Shown in pieces: positions 25,105-34,324 of a stretch of DNA of 64,000 nucleotides. The DNA comes from Streptomyces sp. NBC_00448 (GTDB lineage: Bacteria > Actinomycetota > Actinomycetes > Streptomycetales > Streptomycetaceae), in assembly GCF_036014115.1 (NCBI RefSeq), contig NZ_CP107913.1, forward strand, positions 8,363,501-8,427,500, in the 5' to 3' direction. The first letter of the stretch is position 1. Each line of letters opens with the position of its first letter. Under the pieces are notes generated by a model. The model searched no databases. It was not told where the DNA came from and worked only from the letters and a program-made list of their open reading frames with translations. Made by a program: the position numbers and the translations under genes.

Positions 25105-26622
25105 ATGACGGATCTCACACGACGGAATGTGCTGCGGGGCTCGGGCGCGGCGGCGCTCGGCGGGTTCACCGCGCTCGGCGCACCGGGTCTGCCCGGTCTG
25201 CCCGGCGCCCCGCGGGCACAGGCGGCGGCGCCCACCGCGCGCCGCGACCCCTACCCCTTCCTGCACGGCGCGTTCGCCCCGGCCACCGAGGAGGTGACCG
25301 CCTTCGACCTGCCGGTCACCGGCCGCATCCCGCGCGAGCTGGACGGCCGCTATCTGCGAACGGGCCCCAATGTGCTGGGGCTTGAGGACCCGCGCGCCCA
25401 CCACTGGATGCTCGGCGAGGGCATGGTGCACGGCGTGCGGCTGCGCGACGGCCGCGCCGAGTGGTACCGCAACCGCTGGGTCAGGTCCGCGGCCGTCGCC
25501 GCGAAGCTCGGCGAGCCCTACCCGTGGCAGGCCCCCGCCGACGACTTCGCCAACAACACCCACGTCATCCCGTACAAGGGCCGGGTGCTGGCCCTCCAGG
25601 AGAGCGGCCCGACGCCGTACGAACTCGGCGAGGAACTGGACACCCTCGGGCCGTACGACTTCGGCGGGACGCTCAGCGGTGCGTTCACCGCGCACACCAA
25701 GTACGACGAACAGGCCGACGAACTGCACGCGATCACGTACTACCCGACCTGGGACCACGTACGGCACCTGGTCGTCGACCGCACCGGGCGGGTGGCGCGC
25801 ACCACCCGCATCCCGGTCGCGGACAGCCCGATGATGCACGACTTCGCCCTGACCGAGCGCTATGTGGTGGTGTTCGACACCCCGGTGACGTTCGACGCCG
25901 CCGCCGCTCAGGCCGGCGCGCTGGTGCCGTACACCTGGAACGACAGGCATCCGGCCCGGGTCGGGGTGCTGCCGCGGGCCGGCGGGCCGATCCGCTGGTT
26001 CGAGACCGACCCGTCGGCGTACTACTCGCACACGCTCAACGCCTACGACGACGGGACCACCGTCACCGTCGACTTCACCAGCTTCCCGACGCCGTTCTTC
26101 GCGGCCGGGCGCGGCTGCGACGGGCCCTCGGCGCTCGGCACGCCCCGCCTGGACCGCTGGACGATCGACCTGGCGCACGGGCGGTTGCGCTCCCGGCGGA
26201 TCGACGACCGGCCGCAGGAGTTCCCCCGGGTCCGCGAGTCGCTGGTCTCCCGCCGCCACCGGTACGGCTACGCGGCCACGGCCGGAGAGATGTGGCGGGC
26301 CTACGAGACGGTGGACGGGGTGGCGCCCGACCGCGTCTTCGGCAACGCGCTGCTCAAGCACGACCTGTTGCGGGGGAGCACCGAGGTGCACCGCTTCCCG
26401 AAGGACTCACCCGCGAGCGAGGCGGTGTTCGTGCCGGCCACCGGCGGCGGCGCCCGCGCCGAGGACGACGGCTATGCCCTCGCCTACGTCCACGATCCCG
26501 TGCGGGGCGCCGCGGATCTGGTGATCCTCGCCGCGCAGGACTTCAGCGGGGCGCCGCTGGCCCGTATCCATCTGCCCGGGCCGGTCCCCCTCGGCTTCCA
26601 CGGAAGTTGGGTCCCGGCGTGA
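25105..26622 (+). CDS. Tat-exported carotenoid oxygenase family protein
   Basis: A 505-residue member of the retinal-pigment-epithelium/carotenoid cleavage dioxygenase family. TRRNVLRGSGAAALGG is a twin-arginine signal. The four iron-binding histidines are visible in FTAHTKYD, MMHDFAL, YSHTLNAYD and the C-terminal GFHGSWVP. Family members cut double bonds of carotenoids or stilbenes using Fe(II) and oxygen. RYLRTGPN and HWMLGEGMVHG near the N-terminus are typical. Export is unusual but known in actinobacteria. The gene stands alone, so no carotenoid pathway can be inferred from its neighbours. Confidence 0.9.
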   Translation: MTDLTRRNVLRGSGAAALGGFTALGAPGLPGLPGAPRAQAAAPTARRDPYPFLHGAFAPATEEVTAFDLPVTGRIPRELDGRYLRTGPNVLGLEDPRAHHWMLGEGMVHGVRLRDGRAEWYRNRWVRSAAVAAKLGEPYPWQAPADDFANNTHVIPYKGRVLALQESGPTPYELGEELDTLGPYDFGGTLSGAFTAHTKYDEQADELHAITYYPTWDHVRHLVVDRTGRVARTTRIPVADSPMMHDFALTERYVVVFDTPVTFDAAAAQAGALVPYTWNDRHPARVGVLPRAGGPIRWFETDPSAYYSHTLNAYDDGTTVTVDFTSFPTPFFAAGRGCDGPSALGTPRLDRWTIDLAHGRLRSRRIDDRPQEFPRVRESLVSRRHRYGYAATAGEMWRAYETVDGVAPDRVFGNALLKHDLLRGSTEVHRFPKDSPASEAVFVPATGGGARAEDDGYALAYVHDPVRGAADLVILAAQDFSGAPLARIHLPGPVPLGFHGSWVPA

Positions 26623-26651
26623 CGCGGACGGGCGGGCTCATGCGGACGGGC

Positions 26652-27476
26652 TCACGCGGACGGGCGGTCCGAGGAGACGCGGTCGGTCCGCCAGCACATG
26701 GAGCGGAAGGGGAGGTCGATCGTGCCGTCGGGGTCGAGGAGGCCGGGGCGGGCGCGAAGGGCCTGCTCGGCCTGGGAGATGAGGGCGGCGCGCTGGTCGG
26801 CGGGGAGGATGAGGAGGCGGCTGTAGGTGCCGAGGAGGGCGGCCGCGTCGGCGGGGGTGGTACGGCGGGCGCAGGTGAAGGTGGCGTGCTCGGGCTCCGC
26901 GAAGGGGGAGCCGGGGCCGGCGAGGGTCTCCCGCAACCGCTCGCCGCGCCGGAAGTGCTCCCGTGGCGGGCGGTCACGTTCGGCCGTACGGGCGGCGCGC
27001 AACCCGGTGCGCCACTCGTGCACCCAGGGCACGGTGTCGTCGAGCCCGTTCCACACGACGCTCAGCCGCCCGCCGGGCCGCAGCACCCGGGCGATCTCCG
27101 GCACCGCCCGCTCGGTGTCGAACCAGTGCCACGCCGAGGAGACCACGACCGCGTCGAGTGTGCCGTCCGGCAGCGGAATGGCCTCCGCGGTGCCCTCGAG
27201 CACGGTCACACCCGGGTTCCGCTCCGCGAGCACCGCCCGCATCCGGCCGTCCGGTTCGACCGCGACCACCTCGGGCCCCCGCGCGGTGAGCAGCCCGGTC
27301 AACGTGCCGGCCCCGGCAGCCAGGTCGAGGACCCGCGCGGCGCCCTCGGGCACCAGCCAGTCCACGGCCGCGTCACACGGCGCCGGCCGCAACCGCCCGT
27401 ACTCCGCGGCGATCGAACCGAACACGGTGGCCCGGCCCTCCGTCCCAGCGGCCTTGCTCGCGTCCTCGTCGGCCAT
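26652..27476 (-). CDS. Class I SAM-dependent methyltransferase
   Basis: A 274-residue methyltransferase. Motif I is ARVLDLAAGAGTLTGLL, the acidic residue VVAVEPDGRMRAVL, and post-motif DAVVVSSAWHWFD with VPEIARVLRPGGRLSVVWNG. It resembles UbiE/Methyltransf_11 proteins. The start is ATG 27476 with GGAGGAG nine bases upstream; an upstream ATG at 27581 would add 35 residues. It is convergent with the carotenoid oxygenase gene 29 bp away. The substrate is unknown. Confidence 0.85.
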   Translation of the reverse strand: MADEDASKAAGTEGRATVFGSIAAEYGRLRPAPCDAAVDWLVPEGAARVLDLAAGAGTLTGLLTARGPEVVAVEPDGRMRAVLAERNPGVTVLEGTAEAIPLPDGTLDAVVVSSAWHWFDTERAVPEIARVLRPGGRLSVVWNGLDDTVPWVHEWRTGLRAARTAERDRPPREHFRRGERLRETLAGPGSPFAEPEHATFTCARRTTPADAAALLGTYSRLLILPADQRAALISQAEQALRARPGLLDPDGTIDLPFRSMCWRTDRVSSDRPSA

Positions 27477-27543
27477 GCCCGGCAACTCCTCCGCCTCGCG
27501 ATTCCCGTTCAGTGACCGAGCGTAGGCGATCAAGCCGGCGGGG

Positions 27544-28002
27544 CTAGCAGGTGGTGTCGGTGGCGTAGAGGACGATCGCATCGAGGATGCCGCGAACGAG
27601 GGAGCGGGACACCGACAGGTCCCAGCCGCCCTTGGACAGACCCGTGTCGACCAGGCCGTGCGCGGTGGTGCGCCGGTAGATGTGCCAGCCGTCGCCCACG
27701 AGGGCGCGCACGACCGCGGTGTAGTTGCCGGGAGTGTTGGTGACCGTGCTGTAGCCGCTGCCCGCGAAGCACTCCGCTGGCAGCGGCTTGCCCGTGCGCT
27801 TGACGGAGACCTTGAGTTCGACGGTGATGAGCCCGGTGACCTGCGGCGCCCGCACCGCCGTCACCACGCCCGAGAGGTCGGCCTCCACCACGGACTTGCT
27901 CAGGTGCGGCCCGGCCGGCACCCCGTTGCCGGGTTCGTCGCCCGACAGCAGCAGGACGAAGACGGCCGCCGTGCACAGCGCGGTGGACCACGTGATCCGC
28001 AT
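27544..28002 (-). CDS. Small exported protein of unknown function
   Basis: A 152-residue protein. The N-terminus MRITWSTALCTAAVFVLLL is a single hydrophobic segment, either a signal peptide or an anchor. The rest looks like a small beta-rich domain (VVTAVRAPQVTGLITVELKV, ECFAGSGYSTVTNTPGNYTAVV, DGWHIYRRTTAHG) ending in a C-terminal Cys. The two cysteines (ECFAG and the last residue) could pair. The start is ATG 28002 behind a GGGGGG run. No family was recognised; the methyltransferase lies downstream on the same strand. Confidence 0.6.
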   Translation of the reverse strand: MRITWSTALCTAAVFVLLLSGDEPGNGVPAGPHLSKSVVEADLSGVVTAVRAPQVTGLITVELKVSVKRTGKPLPAECFAGSGYSTVTNTPGNYTAVVRALVGDGWHIYRRTTAHGLVDTGLSKGGWDLSVSRSLVRGILDAIVLYATDTTC

Positions 28003-28153
28003 GCATCCCCCCGGTTGCGTCCGCTGCACGGACCCTATCGGTTCGGCCCGCGCCCGGCGGACGCATCCCGGCGGACGCATCCCGCACCCCGGTTCGTACC
28101 GCCGGGGCGCGGGTCCGTGGCGTAGAAACCGGCCGGCACGGTGCCCGTGGGGT

Positions 28154-29560
28154 TCACAGCACCTTGAGGATGTCCTCCACCCGCTCCTTCGCGTCGCCGA
28201 ACAGCATCTGGGTGTTCTCCCGGAAGAACAGCGGGTTCTGCACGCCCGCGTAGCCGGTGTTCATCGAGCGCTTGAAGACCACCACGTTCTCCGCCTCCCA
28301 CACCCGCAGCACCGGCATGCCCGCGATCGGGCTGGCCGGGTCCTCGGCCGCGGCCGGGTTGACGGTGTCGTTCGCGCCGATCACCAGCACCACGGTGGTC
28401 GCCGCGAGATCGTCGTTGATCTCGTCCATCTCCAGCACGATGTCGTACGGCACCTTGGCCTCGGCGAGCAGGACGTTCATATGCCCGGGCAGTCGCCCCG
28501 CCACCGGGTGGATGCCGAAGCGGACCTCCACCCCGCGCTCGCGCAGCCGCCGGGTGAGGTCGGCGACCGGGTACTGCGCCTGCGCGACCGCCATGCCGTA
28601 CCCCGGGGTGATCACCACCGACGAGGCGGAGCGCAGCAGTTCCGCGGTCTCCTCGGCGTTGATCTCGCGGTGCTCGCCGTACTCCCTGTCGTCCGAGGGG
28701 GCCGCCTCCATGCCGAAGCCGCCGGCGATCACCGACAGGAAGGACCGGTTCATCGCGGTGCACATGATGTACGACAGGTACGCACCGGAGGAGCCGACCA
28801 GCGCGCCGGTGACGATCAGCAGGTTGTTGTCGAGGAGGAAGCCGGACGCGGCCGCGGCCCAACCGGAGTAGCTGTTGAGCATGGAGACCACCACCGGCAT
28901 GTCACCGCCGCCGATGGACGCGACCAGGTGCAGCCCGAGCGCGAGGGCCACGACGGTGACCGCGATCAGCAGGCCGATGTTCGGCGACGCCACGAACGCG
29001 GCGGTCAGCCCGACGAACGCCACGAGGGCGCCGATGTTGAGGTAGTTGCGGCCCGGCAGCATCAGCGGGCTCGACTTGATCCGCGCGGACAGCTTCAGGA
29101 ACGCGATGATCGACCCGGTGAAGGTGACCGCTCCGATGAAGATGCCGATGAACACCTCGGCGTGGTGGATGCCCAGCAGGTCGTGCGCGATGGTGGTCTG
29201 GCCGCTGCCCTTGGCCTCCACTTCGAGATAGCCGTCCCAGCCGACGAGGACCGCCGCCAGGCCGACGAAGCTGTGCAGTATCGCGATGAGTTCCGGCATC
29301 CCGGTCATCTCGACCCGGCGGGCCCGCCACAGGCCGATCCCCGCGCCGATCACCATCGCGACGACCAGCAGGCCGATCCCGGTGGCGGCGATGCTGCGGG
29401 AGGCCAGGCCGATGGTCGCGGCCAGCGCGATCGCCATGCCGGAGATGCCGAACACCACGCCGGAACGGGAGGTCTCGTGCTTGGACAGTCCGGCCAGGCT
29501 GAGGATGAACAACAGGGCCGCGACGATGTAGGCCGCCTGCGCGGCGGTCGATGCAGTCAT
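28154..29560 (-). CDS. pntB: Proton-translocating NAD(P) transhydrogenase, beta subunit
   Basis: A 468-residue membrane protein with about eight N-terminal transmembrane helices (GIHHAEVFIGIFIGAVTFTG, LVASIGGGDMPVVVSMLNSYSG). A soluble NADP-binding domain III starts near VVITPGYGMAVAQAQYPV and ends in VLVIGANDTVNPAA, VFKRSMNTGYAGVQNPLF and NTQMLFGDAK. With PntA it couples hydride transfer between NADH and NADP+ to proton flow, supplying NADPH. It starts 7 bp after the pntA stop. Confidence 0.95.
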   Translation of the reverse strand: MTASTAAQAAYIVAALLFILSLAGLSKHETSRSGVVFGISGMAIALAATIGLASRSIAATGIGLLVVAMVIGAGIGLWRARRVEMTGMPELIAILHSFVGLAAVLVGWDGYLEVEAKGSGQTTIAHDLLGIHHAEVFIGIFIGAVTFTGSIIAFLKLSARIKSSPLMLPGRNYLNIGALVAFVGLTAAFVASPNIGLLIAVTVVALALGLHLVASIGGGDMPVVVSMLNSYSGWAAAASGFLLDNNLLIVTGALVGSSGAYLSYIMCTAMNRSFLSVIAGGFGMEAAPSDDREYGEHREINAEETAELLRSASSVVITPGYGMAVAQAQYPVADLTRRLRERGVEVRFGIHPVAGRLPGHMNVLLAEAKVPYDIVLEMDEINDDLAATTVVLVIGANDTVNPAAAEDPASPIAGMPVLRVWEAENVVVFKRSMNTGYAGVQNPLFFRENTQMLFGDAKERVEDILKVL

Positions 29561-29567
29561 CGCGGCC

Positions 29568-31139
29568 TCAGTCCTTGGAGAACATGCCGAGCATGCGGCG
29601 GGTCACGGCGAATCCGCCGAAGATGTTGATGGACGCCAGCAGGATCGCCACGAACGACAGCACCGTGACGGCCGTGTGCGCGTGCCCGATCTGGAGCAGC
29701 GCGCCGACCACGATGATGCCGGAGATCGCGTTGGTCACCGACATCAGCGGGGTGTGCAGGGCGTGGTGCACATGCCCGATCACGTAGTAGCCGATCACGA
29801 TGGCCAGCACGAACACCGTGAGGTTGCCGATGAGTTGGGCGGGGGCGAAGCCGGCGAGCACGAACAGCACGGCCGCGGCGGCGCCGACCACGGTGTAGCG
29901 GCGGCTCGCGGTGGCCGGCCGCTTCGCCGCCTTGGCCGCGGGCGGCGTCGGCGGTGGCGCGCCGCCGGCCGCCGGCGCGGGCGCCGCCGAGACCTGCACC
30001 GGCGGTGGCGGCCAGGTCTTCTCGCCGTCGCGCACCACCGTCACCGAGCGCTGCACCACGTCGTCGAAGTCGACCACGACCCGCCCGTCCTTGCCGGGGG
30101 TGAGCAGCTTCAGCAGGTTCACCAGGTTGGTGCCGTACAGCTGCGACGCCTGGGTGGGCAGCCGACCGGCCAGGTCGGTGTAGCCGACGATCGACACCTG
30201 GTTGGGGGTGACGACCACCTCCCCGGCCACCGTGCCCGCCACGTTGCCGCCCTGCGCGGCCGCCATGTCGACCACGACGCTGCCCGGCCGCATACTCGCC
30301 ACCATCTCCTCGGTGATCAGCAGCGGCGCCGGGCGGCCGGGGATCAGCGCGGTGGTGATGATGATGTCGACGTCCGCGGCCTGCTGGGCGTAGAGCGCGG
30401 CCGCGCGGGTGTTGTAGTCGTCCGACATCTGCTTCGCATAGCCGGTGGCGCTCACCTCGGCCTCCGCCGACTCGACCGAAAGGTACTCGCCGCCCAGCGA
30501 CTTGACCTGGTCGGCGACCTCCGGCCGCGGGTCGGTGGCGCGCACCACCGCGCCCAGGCTGCCGGCGGCGCCGATCGCCGCGAGACCGGCCACGCCCGCG
30601 CCCGCGATGAGCACCTTCGCCGGCGGCACCTTGCCGGCCGCGGTGACCTGGCCGGTGAAGAACCGTCCGAAGAGGTGGGCCGCCTCCACCACGGCCCGGT
30701 ACCCGGCGATGTTCGCCATCGAGCTGAGCACGTCGAGCGACTGGGCCCGGGAGATGCGCGGCACCGCGTCCATGGACAGCGCGGTGACCGGCCGTTCGGC
30801 GAGCGCGTCGACCAGGTCGGGGTGGGTGGCCGGGGCGAGCAGCGCGACCAGCACGGCACCGTCGCGGAGCAGCCCGATCTCCTCCGTCGAGGGCGCGTTC
30901 ACCGCCAGCACCACGTCGGCGCCCCACGCGCGGGCCCGGTCGCCGATCGTCGCACCGGCCTCCTCGTACGCCTCGTCCGACAGGCTCGCGCCGTGTCCCG
31001 CCCCGGCCGTCACGACGACCTCGTAGCCGAGCCCGCGGAGTTGCTTCACGGTCGCGGGGGTGGCGGCCACCCTCGTCTCCCCGGGTTGCGACTCCGACAC
31101 GACCCCTACGACACCCACAGGTTGCGCAGACTGACTCAT
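29568..31139 (-). CDS. pntA: Proton-translocating NAD(P) transhydrogenase, alpha subunit
   Basis: A 523-residue fused alpha subunit. The N-terminal NAD-binding domain shows PGETRVAATPATVKQL, KVLIAGAGVAGLAAIG, TTALIPGRPAPLL and VVDMAAAQGGN. A Pro/Ala linker near residues 385-420 leads to about four C-terminal transmembrane helices (TVVGAAAAVLFVLAGF, HALHTPLMSVTNAISG), so the small PntAB-type membrane part is not a separate gene. The start is ATG 31139. pntB follows at 7 bp spacing, forming a two-gene operon. Confidence 0.95.
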   Translation of the reverse strand: MSQSAQPVGVVGVVSESQPGETRVAATPATVKQLRGLGYEVVVTAGAGHGASLSDEAYEEAGATIGDRARAWGADVVLAVNAPSTEEIGLLRDGAVLVALLAPATHPDLVDALAERPVTALSMDAVPRISRAQSLDVLSSMANIAGYRAVVEAAHLFGRFFTGQVTAAGKVPPAKVLIAGAGVAGLAAIGAAGSLGAVVRATDPRPEVADQVKSLGGEYLSVESAEAEVSATGYAKQMSDDYNTRAAALYAQQAADVDIIITTALIPGRPAPLLITEEMVASMRPGSVVVDMAAAQGGNVAGTVAGEVVVTPNQVSIVGYTDLAGRLPTQASQLYGTNLVNLLKLLTPGKDGRVVVDFDDVVQRSVTVVRDGEKTWPPPPVQVSAAPAPAAGGAPPPTPPAAKAAKRPATASRRYTVVGAAAAVLFVLAGFAPAQLIGNLTVFVLAIVIGYYVIGHVHHALHTPLMSVTNAISGIIVVGALLQIGHAHTAVTVLSFVAILLASINIFGGFAVTRRMLGMFSKD

Positions 31140-31521
31140 CTTGGTCCCTTCTGGCCTGGACGGGTTCGGTTACGCAGCCTGCCATGCATTACCAGATGGG
31201 CATTGTTCATTCGCGATCGGTACCGACTGCTTCGACACACCCGGTGCGGAAAGGTGCCTCCGTGTCAGCGGCGTCAGCCACGTCAGGCCGTCAGCGGTGT
31301 CAACCGCCGTACCACCGGCCGCGAGGACCGGCGCGAGCACCCGGATCACCGGCGCGAGCACGCGGATCGCCGGCGCGAGCACGCGGATCGCCGGCCGAGG
31401 CACGCGGATCACCCGCCGGACGCGCCGGGAACGGCCTGTACCCGATCCCGCCGACGGAGCGCTACGATGCGTCGCAGGTCATTCGGGCAAGGGGCCCGGG
31501 AGTGGTTGCTGGGGGTTTGGC
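31140..31521. other. 382-bp divergent region with a tandem repeat, between pntA and the CSD gene
   Basis: Holds the promoters of two divergent genes. The part near 31141-31230 is less GC-rich and probably contains the pntA promoter. The part from 31327 on carries the 21-bp repeat listed separately. Open frames here follow the repeat and look spurious. Confidence 0.4.
31327..31410. repeat. Four tandem 21-bp repeats upstream of the cold-shock-domain gene
   Basis: Units begin at 31327, 31348, 31369 and 31390, with a core like ACCGGCGCGAGCACGCGGATC. Adjacent units differ by one to four bases. The array ends 111 bp before the gene start. It could be a regulatory array or simple slippage. Confidence 0.85.
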
Positions 31522-31968
31522 ATGGTTGCCGGTCGGGTTGTCAGGTTCGACGGTGCTCGCGGATATGGGTTCATTGCGCCGGAGACCGGTGGTGAGGACG
31601 TGTTCCTGCACGTCAACGACCTGTTGATCCCGGAGTCGTTCGTGCGCTCCGGTGTCGCGGTCGAGTTCGAGGTCGAGGACGGTGACCGGGGGCTCAAGGC
31701 GTCCTCCGTCCGCCTCGCCCACGGTGCGGACGGTGCGCCCGCCGGTGTCACCGCCTCGCGCGGTTCCGCGGTCTCCTCCGCCCCCCGCTCCTCGGGTGGC
31801 ATCGACCTCGACGACCCCATGTGCGACGTGCTGAGCGAGTACGAATACACCCGCGAGTGCACCGAACTCCTGCTCAAGACGGCACCCTGGATGACCGGCG
31901 AGCAGATCATCCAGATCCGCCAGCAGCTGCTCCGCTTCGGCAAGAGCCACGGCTGGGTCGAGGACTGA
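31522..31968 (+). CDS. Cold-shock-domain protein with C-terminal helical domain
   Basis: A 148-residue protein. Residues 1-62 form a CSD fold with GRVVRFDGARGYGFIAPE (RNP1-like) and DVFLHVNDL (RNP2-like), followed by a Ser/Ala linker. The C-terminal region is a conserved helical block, MCDVLSEYEYTRECTELLL and QIIQIRQQLLRFG. Streptomycetes carry several such two-part CSD proteins, probably RNA-binding. The start is ATG 31522 behind GGGGG; the upstream extension of the frame covers repeats and is unlikely to be coding. Confidence 0.85.
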   Translation: MVAGRVVRFDGARGYGFIAPETGGEDVFLHVNDLLIPESFVRSGVAVEFEVEDGDRGLKASSVRLAHGADGAPAGVTASRGSAVSSAPRSSGGIDLDDPMCDVLSEYEYTRECTELLLKTAPWMTGEQIIQIRQQLLRFGKSHGWVED

Positions 31969-32143
31969 TCGAGGACTGATCGAGGACCGGCGGCACCCGC
32001 CGGCCCCCGCCGGGCGGCACCTCCTGAACACGCCGGAACCGTGCCGCCCCGAGCCCCGCAGGCACTACCGTGGGTCCCGAGACGTAACGTAGGCGTAGCG
32101 GCGCACCCCGCGTGACTACGCCTGGGCTCCGGGGGGTTGTGCC

Positions 32144-34324
32144 GTGCTTGATCCGCTGTCGGTGTCGGCGGTCACCACGTTCCTCGGTTCGGTCGGCGCC
32201 GGTGCGGCCGGCGAGTCGGGCCGCCGGCTGTGCGAGGCGGTCGGCGGTGTCGTGGCGCGCGTCGCCGGCCGCGAGGTCACCGCTCCCGCCGACGCCGCCG
32301 CACGCGAAGCACTGGCGGCGGTCCTGGTCGACCAGGCCCGCAGCGACCCTGAACGGGCCCGTGCCCTCGGCACCTGGATGAGCGGCGCCCCCACCGACCC
32401 GCGCCCCGACCGCCGGCACGTGCCGCACACGCTGCCCGCCTCCGTACGCTTCTTCACCGACCGCAAGGGCCCGCTGGCCGCACTGGACCGGGAGGCGTTC
32501 CGCAAGGCCGACGGCCGTCCGCGGATCGCCGTGCTCTACGGTCCGGAGGGCGTCGGCACCAGCGCGCTGGCCCTGCACTGGGGCGGTCTCCAGGCACACC
32601 GCTACCCCGACGGCACCCTCTACGCCGACCTGCGGGCCGGCTCCACCAGCACCGCCCCCACGGCCACCGCGCTGCTGCGGCACTTCCTGCTCAAGCTGCA
32701 CGTCCCGCAGGAGCGCGTTCCGCCCGCCGCCCAGGACCGCGCCGAACTGTTCCGCGCGCTGCTCGCCGACCGCCGCCTGCTGGTCGTGCTGGACCACGCG
32801 CGGACCGCCGCCCAGGTCGTGCCCCTGGTCACCGCCGCGCCCGGCGTGTTCACGGTGGTCGTCGCGCGTCGCCCGCTCACCGGCCTGGACGCGCGGCCGG
32901 TGCTCGTCGACCCGCTGGGGGACAAGGACGCCAAACGGCTGCTGGTCGACCTCGTCGGCAAGCAGACCGTGGCGGCGGCCCGCGCCACGCTGCCCTCGGT
33001 GCTGGAGCGTTGCGCCGGTTCGCCGTTCGCGCTGCGAGCCGCAGCGACCGACCTGGCCGGGGCCGCCACCGCGCCACCGGCCGCCGGCGGGGACCCGGTG
33101 CGGACCGTGGTCGACGGCCTCTACCGCCGGCTCGCGGCGCCGGCCGCCCGGGTGTACCGGCTCGCCGCGCTGCGGGCCTGGCCGGCGCTGGACCCGGGAC
33201 CGGTGGCCGCCGCGGCCGGGATCGGCGAGCCGGAGGCGCGCGACCTGCTCGCCGAACTCGCCCAGCACGGCCTGCTGGAGCCGGCCCCCGACGGCCGGTA
33301 CCGCTTCCGCCCCGCGGTCCGCGCGCACGCCGCCGATGCCGCCGCCCGCGAGGACGGCGTCGCCGCGTGCGCGGCCGCCCTGCGCCGCGCCATCGAGTGG
33401 TACGTGTCGTTCGCGGTCCGCGCGGACCACGCGGCGCTGCCGCAGCGCTGGCACGTCGGCCCCCGCTACGACCGGCTCGGCGCGGACGGTGTGAGTGGCG
33501 CGGATGGCGGGGACGGCGCGGACGGCGGGGCATTGGCGGGCCGGTACGACGACGAGGGCGCCGCCATCGCCGCGTTGACCGCCGAGGCCGACAACATCGT
33601 GGAAGCCGTCCTGGCCGCCGAGGAGTTCGACGACCCCGCCGCCGTCTGCGAGGGCGCCGAGGCGCTGTGGGCCCTCCAACTCAAGGCGGGCTGCTACGAC
33701 ACGGTGCTGCCCGCCCTGCGCGCGGGCGTCCGCGCCGCTCCCGCCTACCGCGGCGACCCGCGGATGGCGGGCCGCATGCACACCCAACTGGCCCTCGCGC
33801 TCATCGAGTCGGCCGGATACGAGGAGGCGGGCCGCGAACTGGCCGCCGCCGCACGAGCGGAGGAGACCGCCGGGCATCTGCGCGGCCGGGCCACCGCCGT
33901 CGAGACGCTGGGCCTGCTCCGGCTGCGGGAGTGGCGCTTCGCCGAGGCGCTGAGCTGCTTCGAACAGGCCGGGCTGCTGCTCGCCCGGATCGGCCCGGAC
34001 GACGACGGCCGCGAGGACGTGCCGCGCGCCACGGCGCTGGTCGAACGCCACCAGGGCAGGGCCCTGCGCGGCCTCGGCCGCTTCGAGGAGGCGAGGCAGC
34101 GCCTGGACACCGCGCTCGCCTACTTCGAGCAGACCACCGACGAGCCCTACAACGCGGCCCGGGTCCTGACCGACCTCGCCGAGACCGACCTCATGGCCGG
34201 CGACGCCCCGGCCGCGCTACCCCTGATCGACCGCGCCGCCGCTCTCCTCGGCGCGCAGCACGCCACCGTCCACCTCGACTACCTCGCCGCCCTGCGGCTG
34301 CGCTGCCGGCCCGAGCAGCCGTGA
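32144..34324 (+). CDS. NB-ARC/TPR protein with degenerate P-loop
   Basis: A 726-residue STAND-like protein without an N-terminal effector or DNA-binding domain. The nucleotide-binding region starts near residue 105 (HTLPASVRFFTDRKGPLAAL). The Walker A position reads GPEGVGTS (133-140), with Thr where Lys is expected. The Walker B-like strand is LLVVLDHARTAAQVVPL. The winged-helix part is followed by TPR-like helices from about residue 470 (ADNIVEAVLAAEEF...LGRFEEARQRLDTALAYFEQ). It starts at GTG 32144 behind GGGGGG. Its 3' end overlaps the convergent glycerophosphotransferase-like gene by 108 bp. Confidence 0.8.
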   Translation: MLDPLSVSAVTTFLGSVGAGAAGESGRRLCEAVGGVVARVAGREVTAPADAAAREALAAVLVDQARSDPERARALGTWMSGAPTDPRPDRRHVPHTLPASVRFFTDRKGPLAALDREAFRKADGRPRIAVLYGPEGVGTSALALHWGGLQAHRYPDGTLYADLRAGSTSTAPTATALLRHFLLKLHVPQERVPPAAQDRAELFRALLADRRLLVVLDHARTAAQVVPLVTAAPGVFTVVVARRPLTGLDARPVLVDPLGDKDAKRLLVDLVGKQTVAAARATLPSVLERCAGSPFALRAAATDLAGAATAPPAAGGDPVRTVVDGLYRRLAAPAARVYRLAALRAWPALDPGPVAAAAGIGEPEARDLLAELAQHGLLEPAPDGRYRFRPAVRAHAADAAAREDGVAACAAALRRAIEWYVSFAVRADHAALPQRWHVGPRYDRLGADGVSGADGGDGADGGALAGRYDDEGAAIAALTAEADNIVEAVLAAEEFDDPAAVCEGAEALWALQLKAGCYDTVLPALRAGVRAAPAYRGDPRMAGRMHTQLALALIESAGYEEAGRELAAAARAEETAGHLRGRATAVETLGLLRLREWRFAEALSCFEQAGLLLARIGPDDDGREDVPRATALVERHQGRALRGLGRFEEARQRLDTALAYFEQTTDEPYNAARVLTDLAETDLMAGDAPAALPLIDRAAALLGAQHATVHLDYLAALRLRCRPEQP

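Noticed and set aside
31170..31412. An 80-residue minus-strand frame with IRVLAP heptads
   Set aside because: The heptads simply translate the 21-bp tandem repeat; no ribosome site and it overlaps a promoter region.
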